Below, piece by piece: positions 8,078 through 17,351 of a DNA stretch of 64,000 nucleotides. The translations under genes and the position numbers were made by a program. The first letter of the stretch is position 1. Every line of letters starts with the position of its first letter. The notes beneath the pieces are model-generated. The model worked only from the letters and a program-made list of their open reading frames with translations. It was not told where the DNA came from and made no database searches. Location of the stretch: NCBI GenBank assembly GCA_022843745.1, contig JALHNB010000006.1, positions 28,602 through 92,601 on the forward strand, in the 5' to 3' direction. Source of the stretch: Anaerolineae bacterium (GTDB taxonomy: Bacteria; Chloroflexota; Anaerolineae; Aggregatilineales; Phototrophicaceae).

Positions 8078-10318
8078 ATGTCGAATCTTGCAGAAGCCCC
8101 ACACAATCCTTCTCTTAACAGCCCTGCATCGGCGCACAGCGAGCTGGAACAGGCTTTGTTGACGGCGTTAGCAAAAGGGCCGGGCGCGATGGCGCAGCAA
8201 ATAAGCTGTATCCTGAATCTGAGCAAATATGCGCTTGAAAAACAGCGTACATCTGCCGAGAAATCGCTTTCGCCCGCGCAGGCCCGCATCACCGCCTTAG
8301 CAGATATGTCTGATGCACTGTCCGAAGATAGCGTTATCCGGCTTCTAAAAAACGCCCAGGCTATCGGCGATATGGGCGTTCGGTTGCAAATTATCACCCG
8401 TGTCGCTCGGCTTCTGCCATCGCATCAGTATCAATCCATTGTCATGATGGTCTGGAAAGAATCGACACAAATCACCGAACCCGCCGCCTATTCGCGCGTC
8501 ATGTTCTACCTGGCACCGCTTCTCACAGCAGTGCATGATGAGCCGACTGCCTCGGCTGCGCTGTTAGAAATCGTCACCTTAGCCCAGTCGATCAACAATC
8601 CCGAAGCCCGCATCCGCAGCCTGATTACGCTTGCGCCCTATCTACCCCAGGGAATGCGCCTCAGCATCCTGCGTCGCGCGGTTGACGATATTGACCGTCT
8701 GACCAATGACGCACACCGTTGCAACTCGCTTAGTACACTGGCAAATTATTTATCGCCGGAAATTGCCGAACGCGCAATCAGCAGTGCCGAAGCCATTCAG
8801 CAGCCTGCCGAACGCGCACGGGCTTTTACCGCGCTGGCACCCTATTTACCCACTACGTTACGCCCCAATCTGCGTGTCGATGCCCTCAAAGCGATCCAAA
8901 CGATCCACGATGAAGACGAGCGTGCCGAATCGTTGATTACTTTTGCGCCTCATCTTGAACATGTCACCGATCCCAAGCAGTTTCCCATTCTCCTGGAACA
9001 TGCTCTGGACGTGGTTATCAGTATAACCCGGCGTCATCTGCGGGCGCGGGCATTAGTCGCCCTCGCGCCTCATCTGACTTTGGATTTACAGGGTGAAGCG
9101 CTGGCGGCTGTCCACAGCCTGAATAACGAACGCAAACGTGCCATGCTGCTGGGCGAACTCGCGCCGACCTTGCCGCCGGAAATGCTGGTCGCCAGCCTTG
9201 CCGTCGCTCATGGGATGCAGGAGCAGGACGCGCGTGTCCACGCATTGACCATCCTGGCACATTATGCGCCGGAACATGCCCTCGATCAAACGATGTTAGA
9301 TGCGCTGGCGGCAGCATCAAATCTGCCACACCATTACGAGCGTGTGATCGCGTTGGCAGCGCTCATCGATGTTCTGCCGCCGCACCTTCAGGAGCAAACT
9401 TACACCAATGCGCTGGAAACGACGCGGCTAATCAAAAATGAGAATGCCCGCGCCCGCGCCCTCAGCCTGCTGGGGCCGCACTTACCGCTGCGTCTGCTCA
9501 ATCGCGCGCTGGAAACCGCCAATCAACTTGGCAATCCAGAACAGCGTTTTATCGCGCTTATCGGCATCGCACCTCATTTGCCGCAGGGTGATGGCGAAGC
9601 CGTATTCACAACACTCCTGAACACCGTCAAAGAATTAACCTTCGAATATAAACGCGCCCGATCACTCATTGATCTCGTGCCGCTGCTGCCAGATCATCTT
9701 CTGCAAGAGGCACTCGAAATCGCGCGGGCGATCACTGAACCCTTTGACCGGGTAAGCGTTTTTATTAACCTCGTGAAGCGTTTACCCGCCGAAACCCAGC
9801 GTCCCATCATCGCGGAATCCTGGAATCTGATTAAGATGATTGACAATGGGTATGATGGCGCCAGCGCACTTTCAGCATTAGCGCCGCTCCTGCCACCCGC
9901 AGCCGCCACCTATGTCGCGCAAACCGCCGGGATCATCATCAGGTCGATTATTGATGACTACGATCAGGCCAGCGCCATTGGCATTCTCGCGCCGCTGCTG
10001 GCGATTGAAGGCCAAGCGCCTGCTGTACCGTCATCGCTGCCAGATCGTTATGCACCACTTGAAAAAGGGGTACTGGCGACTTTCCACGTCCCCCAACAAA
10101 GTTTGAGCATCGAACTATTGGCGGAAGGAGCAGCAATCTGGGCGGAAGTCCAGGATGACGAGCGCAGTTATCGGCTCTGGCACGAGGTCGCGCTGCGGCT
10201 CACACGCCTGCCATTGGCCGATACGCTGCTGTGTTTGGGAACACTGTCTCCTGTGATTCGCAAACTGGCTGGAAATGAGGTCTTAGCGGCTATCGCGCAA
10301 CTGCTCGATATGCGCTAA
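8078..10318 (+). CDS. Large alpha-helical repeat protein
   Basis: A 746-residue protein without a signal peptide or membrane segment. From about residue 85 to 660 it is built of some 14-16 degenerate repeats of 32-40 residues. Each repeat has an R-A-x-A/S-L-x-x-L-A-P-x-L-P helix followed by a second helix such as ALEIARAI. Such two-helix solenoids (HEAT/TPR-like) bind proteins, and similar arrays occur in proteins of filamentous and multicellular bacteria. No enzymatic domain is visible. It stands alone, followed 101 nt later by the GAF-like gene. The partner is unknown; proximity to the chemosensory operon is only suggestive. Confidence 0.7.
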   Translation: MSNLAEAPHNPSLNSPASAHSELEQALLTALAKGPGAMAQQISCILNLSKYALEKQRTSAEKSLSPAQARITALADMSDALSEDSVIRLLKNAQAIGDMGVRLQIITRVARLLPSHQYQSIVMMVWKESTQITEPAAYSRVMFYLAPLLTAVHDEPTASAALLEIVTLAQSINNPEARIRSLITLAPYLPQGMRLSILRRAVDDIDRLTNDAHRCNSLSTLANYLSPEIAERAISSAEAIQQPAERARAFTALAPYLPTTLRPNLRVDALKAIQTIHDEDERAESLITFAPHLEHVTDPKQFPILLEHALDVVISITRRHLRARALVALAPHLTLDLQGEALAAVHSLNNERKRAMLLGELAPTLPPEMLVASLAVAHGMQEQDARVHALTILAHYAPEHALDQTMLDALAAASNLPHHYERVIALAALIDVLPPHLQEQTYTNALETTRLIKNENARARALSLLGPHLPLRLLNRALETANQLGNPEQRFIALIGIAPHLPQGDGEAVFTTLLNTVKELTFEYKRARSLIDLVPLLPDHLLQEALEIARAITEPFDRVSVFINLVKRLPAETQRPIIAESWNLIKMIDNGYDGASALSALAPLLPPAAATYVAQTAGIIIRSIIDDYDQASAIGILAPLLAIEGQAPAVPSSLPDRYAPLEKGVLATFHVPQQSLSIELLAEGAAIWAEVQDDERSYRLWHEVALRLTRLPLADTLLCLGTLSPVIRKLAGNEVLAAIAQLLDMR

Positions 10319-10419
10319 AATTAGGTCTCGGTTTCATGATGTCGGCATTGTTACATTATGCTTCACCCTGCAAACGATCACCAACGCGCCAACGCACGTT
10401 GTAAAGGAACAAAATCGCA

Positions 10420-10857
10420 ATGAGTGAAACTTTCTTGCTGAATCTGATGCGGGTCGCTCAAGAAGTGACCAAAGCTGAACGTGCATTCGTCGTTGATACG
10501 AGTTTAACGGTATTAGGGACGATTAACTTTACACCGGAGCATATCGAATCAGCTTATCTGAAGGGCATCAAAAAAGCGCTGGGGGATGGCGAGCCGGTCA
10601 TTACCGATAATTACACCATGTCCATGGACCCGACCAAAGCGCCGAAAACGAACCAATCCTACCCGGAGTTACGCGCGGTTGTCATTATCCCTGTTGTGAA
10701 TTATGGCGCTGTTTGCCTGGATCAGAAATTGCGTGGCGGGATTATCACGAAAGAAAAAGTAGATCGTCTGATGCAGTTAGCGGTACAGATCGTTCAGCAG
10801 CAGCAAACTGAAATCAGCGAAGCTGAACTGAGCAATCGCTATAAGCAGCTTCCTTAG
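10420..10857 (+). CDS. Small GAF-like domain protein
   Basis: A 145-residue cytosolic protein that is essentially one GAF-type sensor domain. It begins with the pattern MRVAQEVTKAERAFVVD, continues with YPELRAVVIIPV and VNYGAVCLDQ (core strands), and ends with a C-terminal helix rich in Gln. AAAGGAAC precedes the ATG. It converges on the chemosensory operon, ending 10 nt from its last gene, so it may supply a signal input to that system, but this is inference from position. No ligand-binding residue can be assigned. Confidence 0.6.
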   Translation: MSETFLLNLMRVAQEVTKAERAFVVDTSLTVLGTINFTPEHIESAYLKGIKKALGDGEPVITDNYTMSMDPTKAPKTNQSYPELRAVVIIPVVNYGAVCLDQKLRGGIITKEKVDRLMQLAVQIVQQQQTEISEAELSNRYKQLP

Positions 10858-10867
10858 CCGTTGGTTT

Positions 10868-11776
10868 TCATTCTTGCAGGCGCGGGAGGGTTCTCGGTTG
10901 TGGGATCGCTTTAAAAATTTCGTCGATAATCGCAGCGGTGCGCTTGCTATACAGCCACACCATACCCGGCTTGACATCTGATGGACAGATCACTGCCAGC
11001 GAAACCGTATAAGGCAGCCCAAATTCGATAATATAAACGCCGTTGCGATCACCCTCAAAATAGGTGGAATGAAATTTGTTTTCTTCCAGAATACTCGCCA
11101 GTGAGCGCTGTGCCGAGTGGTCAATACTGAGCGCGTGGGTCAACAGTTGGAGATCGTAATCTTCGAGCGTCCCCGCTGCACCGACCATATTTCCGTCGTT
11201 ATCCACCAGCCCGACAAAACTTGCCTTTACATGTGCCAGCAAACGGTTGAGTTCCTGGTTAATCAATTGGAACTGCTGGCGGCGCAGCACCAATGCCGCC
11301 GGACGCATCCGAGGGTCAATTCGTTTCGCGCGATCCCGATTCGCCGTTTCTACTTTTGGCTGCTCAACAGGCTCTGTTACAGCCATCGCCGCCCGCCGTG
11401 CCTCAAGCTGACGTTCAACCTGCATCAGCACAAAGGTCATATTCAGCGGCTTGTAGAGATAATCCACCGCGCCAAGACGGAAAACAGCTACCGCGCTCCT
11501 GGCCGAAAGGTCGTCATCAATCACAATCACCTTAGCACGAGGACGCAAACCACCAACCACAGCCAGCAAATCCATGCCACTCAGGTCAGGCAGTTCTGCC
11601 TCGGTAATAATCAAATCGAAATCATGCAGCAAAATCTCGCTTAAGGCTTCCTCAAAATTATCGGCCTGGTTAACGGCATACCCGCCCGCCACTTCCAGCG
11701 TTTCATAAAGGCTGACGCGCAGGTCTTCATCTTTGGCGACAATTAAAATGCGTTCTTTGCTGTGTTCGGTTATCAT
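10868..11776 (-). CDS. Pseudo-receiver fused to a Roadblock/LC7-like domain
   Basis: 302 residues. Residues ~8-128 form a CheY-like receiver with acidic residues (KDED, 15-18) and the conserved Lys (YKP, 109). The phosphoacceptor position is Glu59 (DLIITEAELP) instead of Asp, which in other receivers mimics a phosphorylated state. A charged linker (~130-165) leads to a C-terminal domain (FVGLVDNDGNMVGAAG, then VYIIEFG, then SLAVICPS). This has the Roadblock/LC7 strand pattern of MglB-type regulators of small Ras-like GTPases. It is the last gene of the chemosensory operon and overlaps the preceding cheW by 4 nt. It may be the output link to a polarity or pilus GTPase. No mglA-like gene is in the window. 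Confidence 0.7.
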   Translation of the reverse strand: MITEHSKERILIVAKDEDLRVSLYETLEVAGGYAVNQADNFEEALSEILLHDFDLIITEAELPDLSGMDLLAVVGGLRPRAKVIVIDDDLSARSAVAVFRLGAVDYLYKPLNMTFVLMQVERQLEARRAAMAVTEPVEQPKVETANRDRAKRIDPRMRPAALVLRRQQFQLINQELNRLLAHVKASFVGLVDNDGNMVGAAGTLEDYDLQLLTHALSIDHSAQRSLASILEENKFHSTYFEGDRNGVYIIEFGLPYTVSLAVICPSDVKPGMVWLYSKRTAAIIDEIFKAIPQPRTLPRLQE

Positions 11777-12246
11777 ACCCGACCCTTACTTTCGATAACG
11801 TGCTTTTTGTCCGGCAGCGCTCGCGCAAGAAGTGCTGGAAGCGTAATAATCTGAATCAGATAATCGCGATGTGGGATAACGGCCTGAATAAATGTTTCGC
11901 CCACACTCGTCTGGCGTTCGGTACTGAAATATTCAACCTGATTTACCTCGTCCACCACCAACCCCACCTGCTGACCGCCATAAGTTGCGACAATAAATAA
12001 GGTCAGGGGTGTGAGTGGGGTCACTTTTTGCTGAAAAAGCGGACGCAGATCCAGCATCGGTAAAACATCACCGTGACGATTGACGACACCCAAGAATTCT
12101 GGCGATGTATCGGGCATACTTACCACTTCGATCATCGCTGCGACCTCGACCACCTGCTCAATGGGGAGCGCGTAACGCTGTGACCCCAGATTGAAGGTCA
12201 GGAAGGGTTCTGGCTGGGATTCACGCTTCAGGTTGTCCATCATCAT
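11773..12246 (-). CDS. cheW: CheW-like adaptor (second copy)
   Basis: A 157-residue single CheW domain: FLTFNLGSQRYALPIEQVVEV, FLGVVNRHGDVLPMLDLRPLF and GLVVDEVNQV match the standard CheW beta-barrel strands that join CheA to receptors. Translation may start at any of three successive ATG codons; AAGGTGA lies just upstream. It overlaps the upstream ATPase-like gene by 26 nt and the downstream receiver by 4 nt, indicating translational coupling. It is clearly different from the CheW at 18602, so the array may have two adaptor types. Confidence 0.88.
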   Translation of the reverse strand: MMMDNLKRESQPEPFLTFNLGSQRYALPIEQVVEVAAMIEVVSMPDTSPEFLGVVNRHGDVLPMLDLRPLFQQKVTPLTPLTLFIVATYGGQQVGLVVDEVNQVEYFSTERQTSVGETFIQAVIPHRDYLIQIITLPALLARALPDKKHVIESKGRV

Positions 12247-12682
12247 CGGTCACCTTCCGGTCCCCGCGCGCCTCGTTCATCCACATCACCATAAAAATGA
12301 TCGGCGGATTTTCGCCTTCCATCAAAATTTCGTCTACCAGATCGCCCAATTTTGAACGCAGCGCGATCAACACATTATTGGTCGAGACGTTCGCCAGCCA
12401 GGGCGCTGCCGATGAAATTTGCAGCCCGGTTTTGTGACCGTGCGTGACACCGTTCAAATGCAATAACTGCGGTTCACCTGTTTTGAGTACCAATTCAGCT
12501 AATGTCGCCGCTGCGCTTGCCATCTGAGCGCGGTTGGCCGGTGAAAAACCAAGCAAACTGCCCGCACGCCGTATCGTATCGCGCACGATCATAATATCCA
12601 TGCTATCTTCCACCCGTACTGACATGACAGGCGGTTGCATGGTGTATGGCCCTTTTGATCGAGACATGCCCATCTTATTCAT
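12221..12682 (-). CDS. RsbT/RsbW-like ATPase-fold protein in chemosensory operon
   Basis: 153 residues. The core (VRVEDSMDIMIVRDTIRRAG, then LGFSPANRAQMASAAATLAELVLKTG) matches the start of the small GHKL anti-sigma/switch kinases such as RsbT, where Asn in the N box lies in a helix like AISELARN. Here that position reads TLAELVLKTG, so the Mg-binding Asn seems absent. The later ATP-lid glycines are also not obvious. It may therefore be a non-catalytic protein-binding GHKL domain. It lies 7 nt after the receiver gene and overlaps the second cheW, so it is co-expressed with the chemosensory genes. Function unknown. Confidence 0.55.
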   Translation of the reverse strand: MNKMGMSRSKGPYTMQPPVMSVRVEDSMDIMIVRDTIRRAGSLLGFSPANRAQMASAAATLAELVLKTGEPQLLHLNGVTHGHKTGLQISSAAPWLANVSTNNVLIALRSKLGDLVDEILMEGENPPIIFMVMWMNEARGDRKVTDDDGQPEA

Positions 12683-12689
12683 TCCTGCT

Positions 12690-13067
12690 TCAGAGTATAC
12701 CGAGTTCGCGCAGCGTTTCCATCAAATGCTCGGCGGCGAAAATATCTTTGGGAATGTAATCATCAGCACCTGCTCGCAGGCCGGACATCGTGGCTTTGGG
12801 ATCCGCTTTTTCTGTGAGCATGATAATTGGAATGTCCTGTGTCGATGGGTTACGCTTCAGGCGACGACAGACCTGAAAGCCATCCATCGTTGGCAGCTTA
12901 ACATCCAGGATCACGAGCGCCGGGGGATTTTCGATGGCTTCGCGCAGACCTTCCGGCCCGTCATACGCCACACGAACACGCAAGCCTACGCTTTCCAGCG
13001 TGTCTTTAATCTGTGCAGCCTGGGTTTTGCTATCTTCTATGAGAAGCGCTTCTAACGCCATCGTCAT
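12690..13067 (-). CDS. Stand-alone CheY-like receiver
   Basis: A 125-residue response regulator consisting only of a REC domain. Acidic pair in LLIEDS, phosphoacceptor Asp55 (LVILDVKLPTMDG), Thr in IIMLTEKAD, and the conserved Lys in DYIPKD. With no output domain it acts by binding partners, like CheY/PilG, after phosphorylation by the operon's CheA. It lies 19 nt downstream of cheB. Confidence 0.92.
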   Translation of the reverse strand: MTMALEALLIEDSKTQAAQIKDTLESVGLRVRVAYDGPEGLREAIENPPALVILDVKLPTMDGFQVCRRLKRNPSTQDIPIIMLTEKADPKATMSGLRAGADDYIPKDIFAAEHLMETLRELGIL

Positions 13068-13086
13068 TCTTACCTTTTTGCTTAGT

Positions 13087-14169
13087 TTACATCAATTTAA
13101 ACCGTGAAAGTGTAATCGCGAGGTTTGATAATGCTAACACATTTTCCACCGCGCCGCGCGTAATTGCTGCCTGGGGCATCCCGAATACGGTACTGGTCGC
13201 TTCGTCCTGTGCAAAAGTTTGTGCTCCCGCCTTGCGCATCGCCAATAACCCCGCAGCGCCGTCATCACCCATCCCGGTCAGCACGACACCAACCGCTGCC
13301 GAGCCACAAACATTTGCCACAGATTCAAACAAGACATCAACCGACGGTTGGTAGCGATAATTGCCTTTTTCGTGAACCAGGCGCGTCACCAATTTTTCAC
13401 CCTGCCGAGCAACCACCCCGTGCGCGAAACCTGGCGCTAAGTGTACCATACCCGGCTCTAAAACCAGATTTTCGCTTGCCACACGAATACCCAACGATGT
13501 CGCTTTACTCAGCCAACGCGCAAGGCCGTTTACAAATTCATGCGGGATGTGCTGCACGATCATAATCGGCACACTGAAATCGCTGGGAAGATTACGCAGC
13601 AGAGTTGCCAATGCCCCCGGCCCACCTGCACTCGCGCCAATCGCGATGATTTCCGGTTTCAGACGCAAGCGCTCGGTTGTCACATGCGGTTTGCGAATCT
13701 GGGAATCTGAAATACTGCTGTTCTGTCCCGGCTCATTCTCCCAGCGCCGGACAACATGCACACGCGCCATCGCTGTCAGTGTATTGACCATCAGCCGCTG
13801 CTTGGCTGAAAAATCGGGATCGTGGCGATAAGGTGGCTTCTCGACCACCGCCAGCGCCCCGGCCTGGAGTGCCTGAAACGACAAATCGACTTCCCGTTCC
13901 AGCAAGCCACTCACAATCACCACAGGTGTTGGGTGGCGATTCATAATACGGCGAGTCGCCTCTAGCCCATCCACACCCGGCATCCGAATATCCATTGAGA
14001 TCACGTCTGGCTGAAGCTCCGCCGTCATTGTCAGCGCTTCGTCGCCATCCCGCGCTTCACCTATCACTTCCAGACCCGGCGTTTCATTAATCAACGTCGT
14101 GAGATAGTGGCGCACCGTAGGGCTGTCTTCGACGACTAACACCCGAATGGGGTGACTGGCACTTAGCAT
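13087..14169 (-). CDS. cheB: Chemotaxis protein-glutamate methylesterase CheB
   Basis: 360 residues. An N-terminal receiver has phosphoacceptor Asp60 (DVISMDIRMPGVDG). A linker leads to the C-terminal methylesterase with the serine in IAIGASAGGPGAL, the histidine in IMIVQHIPHE and the aspartate in VLTGMGDDGAAGL. It removes methyl groups from, or deamidates, receptor glutamates when phosphorylated by CheA. The ATG at 14169 follows no clear strong ribosome site. Its usual partner CheR is absent from the whole window, so methylation would need a cheR elsewhere. It is separated from cheA by the toxin-antitoxin remnant. Confidence 0.95.
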   Translation of the reverse strand: MLSASHPIRVLVVEDSPTVRHYLTTLINETPGLEVIGEARDGDEALTMTAELQPDVISMDIRMPGVDGLEATRRIMNRHPTPVVIVSGLLEREVDLSFQALQAGALAVVEKPPYRHDPDFSAKQRLMVNTLTAMARVHVVRRWENEPGQNSSISDSQIRKPHVTTERLRLKPEIIAIGASAGGPGALATLLRNLPSDFSVPIMIVQHIPHEFVNGLARWLSKATSLGIRVASENLVLEPGMVHLAPGFAHGVVARQGEKLVTRLVHEKGNYRYQPSVDVLFESVANVCGSAAVGVVLTGMGDDGAAGLLAMRKAGAQTFAQDEATSTVFGMPQAAITRGAVENVLALSNLAITLSRFKLM

Positions 14170-14226
14170 GAAGCGTTTAGCTTTCCATTCTGATGCTCAA
14201 TATAATCTATTTTAATTCTATCCATT

Positions 14227-14561
14227 TTACGATTTATGTGCATAGTCGCCTCCCCAATTAAAGGTTGATTTGGGGGATGTTTTTTCAAACAATCGCCCGA
14301 AGATCGTTTCAAGACGTTGTATCCGACATAGATTGAGCAGCGTTGATGTAAAATTACTTCTAATGAGGATCAACTGCAAAAACACTTGTGAAGGTTCGAG
14401 GCCTAAAAACGTGGCGACTTTCAGGAGTTATTGGCATCCATTGGAATAAGCATATCAAGATTCCGATTGATACCCGCTATTGCCTGCTTGTGCCGCTTAT
14501 CATCCTGATTATAGACTGCGTAAAGAAAACTGGTGTCAACCAATATACTTTCAATTGCCAT
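14227..14561 (-). pseudogene. Decayed PIN-domain (VapC-like) toxin
   Basis: Two nucleotides after the antitoxin stop, an ATG opens a 46-codon frame (14421-14561) that begins MAIESILVDTSFLYAVYNQD. This is the start of a PIN ribonuclease with the first catalytic Asp (VDTS). It then hits a TGA. The next frame continues with LLKVATFLGLEPSQVFLQLI, which resembles the middle of a PIN domain, and runs to a stop at 14227. The later acidic residues are not recognisable. The toxin gene has thus suffered a frameshift and further decay and should be inactive. Confidence 0.6.
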
Positions 14562-14563
14562 AT

Positions 14564-14863
14564 TTATTCAGCGGGGTCACTGCCTCGGTGATCTCGTTTT
14601 GTCTGTTGCCGCAAATGCGCCGGGAACTCCCTATCAAGAATTTCGCGGCTACGATCAGCAACATCTGCCTCACCTGTATGTATATCCGCAGCCAGCGCAT
14701 ACTTGATAAAAGCTTCAGGTGAGCCGGGGCGCACATCCTCAACAACTTGAGTAACGTGCTCCTCCAATATCGAACTCACTACCTCATCAAGTGAACGATT
14801 TTCCTTGTGGGCGATCTCAGTTAATTGACGAACCAGCTTATCAGGGATATTTATGGCGACCAT
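14564..14863 (-). CDS. Ribbon-helix-helix-like antitoxin (orphan)
   Basis: 99 residues. The N-terminus (MVAINIPDKLVRQLTEIA, then NRSLDEVVSSILEEHV) reads like a short beta-strand plus two helices, as in RHH/VapB-type antitoxins that bind DNA as dimers. The acidic C-terminal half (TGEADVADRSREILDREF) would be the toxin-binding tail. The adjacent PIN toxin is broken, leaving an orphan antitoxin. The pair sits between cheB and cheA on the same strand and so interrupts the chemosensory operon, which points to insertion after the operon formed. Confidence 0.65.
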   Translation of the reverse strand: MVAINIPDKLVRQLTEIAHKENRSLDEVVSSILEEHVTQVVEDVRPGSPEAFIKYALAADIHTGEADVADRSREILDREFPAHLRQQTKRDHRGSDPAE

Positions 14864-14910
14864 AACATATACTCCTTAATTCGCATTCAGTTTATCACAT
14901 ACGTTGACTG

Positions 14911-17349
14911 CTACACCACCGACCAGATAAGTCGCAGGAGTTCACTCTGGTCAAAGCGCGACTTCACCAGATAGGCATCCGCCCCGGCTTTCAAGCCTGC
15001 CTGCTGATGTTCCGGCTTGCCAAGTGAGGTCAGCAAAATGACGGGAACGTGGCGCGTCTTGGGGTTATTTTTGATCTCGCGTGTCAGTTCCAGCCCGGTC
15101 ATATTAGGCATTTCCACATCACTGATTACCGCGTCAAATTCCATCTCGTTAAGCATCTGCCAGGCTTCCGCGCCATCAATCGCGATTTTGACCTCCAACC
15201 CGGCAGTTTCGAGGATATTTTTCTCCAGCGTCCGCGTCGTGATCGAATCGTCCGCCACCAGTACACGCAATTTTCGCGGTTGAGCAGCCGAGACTTCAGG
15301 GATCGCTCGGCGGCGTGGCAGCGCAATTCCCGCCGCACTGCGGACAAGATCGTTCGCGTCCAGCATAATCACCACCTGCCCTGTGCCGAGCAGCGCCGCG
15401 CCGGAGACAAACTGCGCCCGTGCGACTTCTGTTCCTAAAGGCTTCAGAACCAGTTCGCGTTCGCTGTGCAGGTCATCGACCTCGAACGCGACGGTGCGAT
15501 CTGCCGCCCGCAGCGCCACAATCGTCAGTCCATCATTCCCTTGCGCACGGGATTCCGAAGGGATTCCCAGCACATCTCCCAGCAGCACCAATGGCACCGG
15601 ATGTTCATCAATAATCACCATTTCGCGATTTTCGGCCAAAAACACGTCATCGCGTTTGAGCTTGACCATACGTGCGATCACTGCCGAAGGAAGCGCATAT
15701 TCCTCATGCCCGATACCCAACAACACGCAGCGAATCCGCGTCAGTGACACAGGCACATTCAGCCGCACCGCTGTCCATTGACCAACAGCGCTTTGGACAC
15801 TCACACGCCCGCGCAGGCTTTCCACGCGGTCACGCACCACATCCATGCCGATTCCGCGCCCGCTGATCGGGGTAACAAGGTCACTGGTCGTCAGGCCGGG
15901 ATGAAAAATCAGGCTGCGGGCATCGTCATCGCTGATGGCTTCGGCTTCCTGCGTCGAGAGAAGACCCGCTTTAATGGCTGTTCTTCGGATGCTGGCCGGG
16001 TTAATGCCGCGCCCATCATCGGTGACGGACACGATAATTTCATTCCCGCGCTGCTCAACCATGAGCATGACTCGCCCGACAACTGGCTTGCCACGCGCCT
16101 CCCGTTCACTGGGAGTCTCGATTCCGTGGTCGATGGAGTTACGCAAAAGGTGCATGATTGGGTCTTTGAGCGCGTCCAGCACGGTCTTATCGACTTCCAC
16201 CGCTGCGCCCGTCACATCAAACAAAACCTGCTTCATTGTGTCCCGCGCCAGATCACGAGCGATGCGCTGAAAACCACTCAGCAGCGTCTCAAATGCCACC
16301 AACCGCATTCCGCTGATGTCGTCCTGCAATTGATCTGAAAGCATCGTCAGCCGCAGCGTATCCTGCGCCATACCCTGGGCAAGCTGTGCCAGGTGACGGT
16401 TGGCATCGAGGAGATGACGCTGGTTGCGCTCCAAAAATTTAAAGAGCGTCGCCAGATCGGTGTTCTCGCCTTCCGGCTGGTCATGTACCCGTCGCGCCAG
16501 CCGGACATAAGCGGCACGCATACTTTGCCACTCACGCCGCCATTTGCGATGCAGCAGCCGCAGCGCATGGACTTCACGCTGTCGCTCCTCGCTCTGCATT
16601 CGGATCACCAGCAGTTCACTCGCCTCAGCCATCAGACGATCCAACTTGCTCACCGTCACACGGATGCTGTCTTCCGCCGTGCGCAAAAGCATCGTCATCG
16701 TATCACCCGACGACATCGACCCTCCATAAGCAGTGGGCGGTGGCATCTCAGTTGGGGGTCGTTGACTTATGGCAGATACAGACGGTTCAATCTCAGACGG
16801 AAGGTGTTGATTCACCACAACCGCAATTTCCTGCGAGTCGTGCTGTTTTTTCGCGGGTATTGTTTCTTTCGGCGCTGCTTTTTTTGCTGACTGCGCTTTT
16901 TTTGTTGGCGCGGGTTGTTTTATTGGCGGGGTTTCAACGACTTCCTCTACGGCTTCATCCGCTTCGGCATCGTCACTAACCACCGCTTGTTCCAGACGCA
17001 TCAGTACGTCAGCCAGCGTTTCCTCGTTATTGTCTTCGCCATCGACGACATTTTGAATCAAATCCAGGCCATCGTAGAGCGTGTCGCAAATTTCCGGCGA
17101 AAGCTTTAGGCCACGCTTTTGGGCAGCCTCAAAAACCTCTTCCATATAATGAGAGATCGTCTCGATGACATTGAGGCCAACCGCACGCGCCGCCCCCTTC
17201 ATGCTGTGCGCGACACGGTTTAGTTCGCGCAGCATTTCCGGTTCGGCATCTGCCGTTTCAATTTGCAGCAGCGTGTTATTGAGGGTTGCGAGATATTCGC
17301 AAACCTCATCGCGGAAAATATTCAGCAGTTCGGCATCAATATCACTCAT
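14911..17349 (-). CDS. cheA: CheA hybrid histidine kinase with C-terminal receiver
   Basis: 812 residues. HPt domain at residues ~1-120 with the phosphorylated His48 (VAHSMKGAARAVG). An Ala/Lys/Pro-rich linker (~130-210). A dimerisation/helical region with an unusually long insertion (~230-360). GHKL ATPase with N box LLRNSIDHGIE, G1 DDGRGI and G2 SGRGIGMDVV. A CheW-like regulatory domain (~545-680). Finally a receiver with Asp in DAVISDVEMPNMTG. No CheY-binding P2 domain is evident. The layout is that of FrzE/PilL-type hybrids rather than enteric CheA. It would phosphorylate itself and the separate receiver, CheB and its own REC. It lies 2 nt after the MCP gene, so it is tightly coupled. Confidence 0.93.
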   Translation of the reverse strand: MSDIDAELLNIFRDEVCEYLATLNNTLLQIETADAEPEMLRELNRVAHSMKGAARAVGLNVIETISHYMEEVFEAAQKRGLKLSPEICDTLYDGLDLIQNVVDGEDNNEETLADVLMRLEQAVVSDDAEADEAVEEVVETPPIKQPAPTKKAQSAKKAAPKETIPAKKQHDSQEIAVVVNQHLPSEIEPSVSAISQRPPTEMPPPTAYGGSMSSGDTMTMLLRTAEDSIRVTVSKLDRLMAEASELLVIRMQSEERQREVHALRLLHRKWRREWQSMRAAYVRLARRVHDQPEGENTDLATLFKFLERNQRHLLDANRHLAQLAQGMAQDTLRLTMLSDQLQDDISGMRLVAFETLLSGFQRIARDLARDTMKQVLFDVTGAAVEVDKTVLDALKDPIMHLLRNSIDHGIETPSEREARGKPVVGRVMLMVEQRGNEIIVSVTDDGRGINPASIRRTAIKAGLLSTQEAEAISDDDARSLIFHPGLTTSDLVTPISGRGIGMDVVRDRVESLRGRVSVQSAVGQWTAVRLNVPVSLTRIRCVLLGIGHEEYALPSAVIARMVKLKRDDVFLAENREMVIIDEHPVPLVLLGDVLGIPSESRAQGNDGLTIVALRAADRTVAFEVDDLHSERELVLKPLGTEVARAQFVSGAALLGTGQVVIMLDANDLVRSAAGIALPRRRAIPEVSAAQPRKLRVLVADDSITTRTLEKNILETAGLEVKIAIDGAEAWQMLNEMEFDAVISDVEMPNMTGLELTREIKNNPKTRHVPVILLTSLGKPEHQQAGLKAGADAYLVKSRFDQSELLRLIWSVV

Positions 17350-17351
17350 GA

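Noticed and set aside
8078..10318. Possible defence NTPase with helical repeats
   Set aside because: No P-loop or nuclease motif; only repeat helices are seen.
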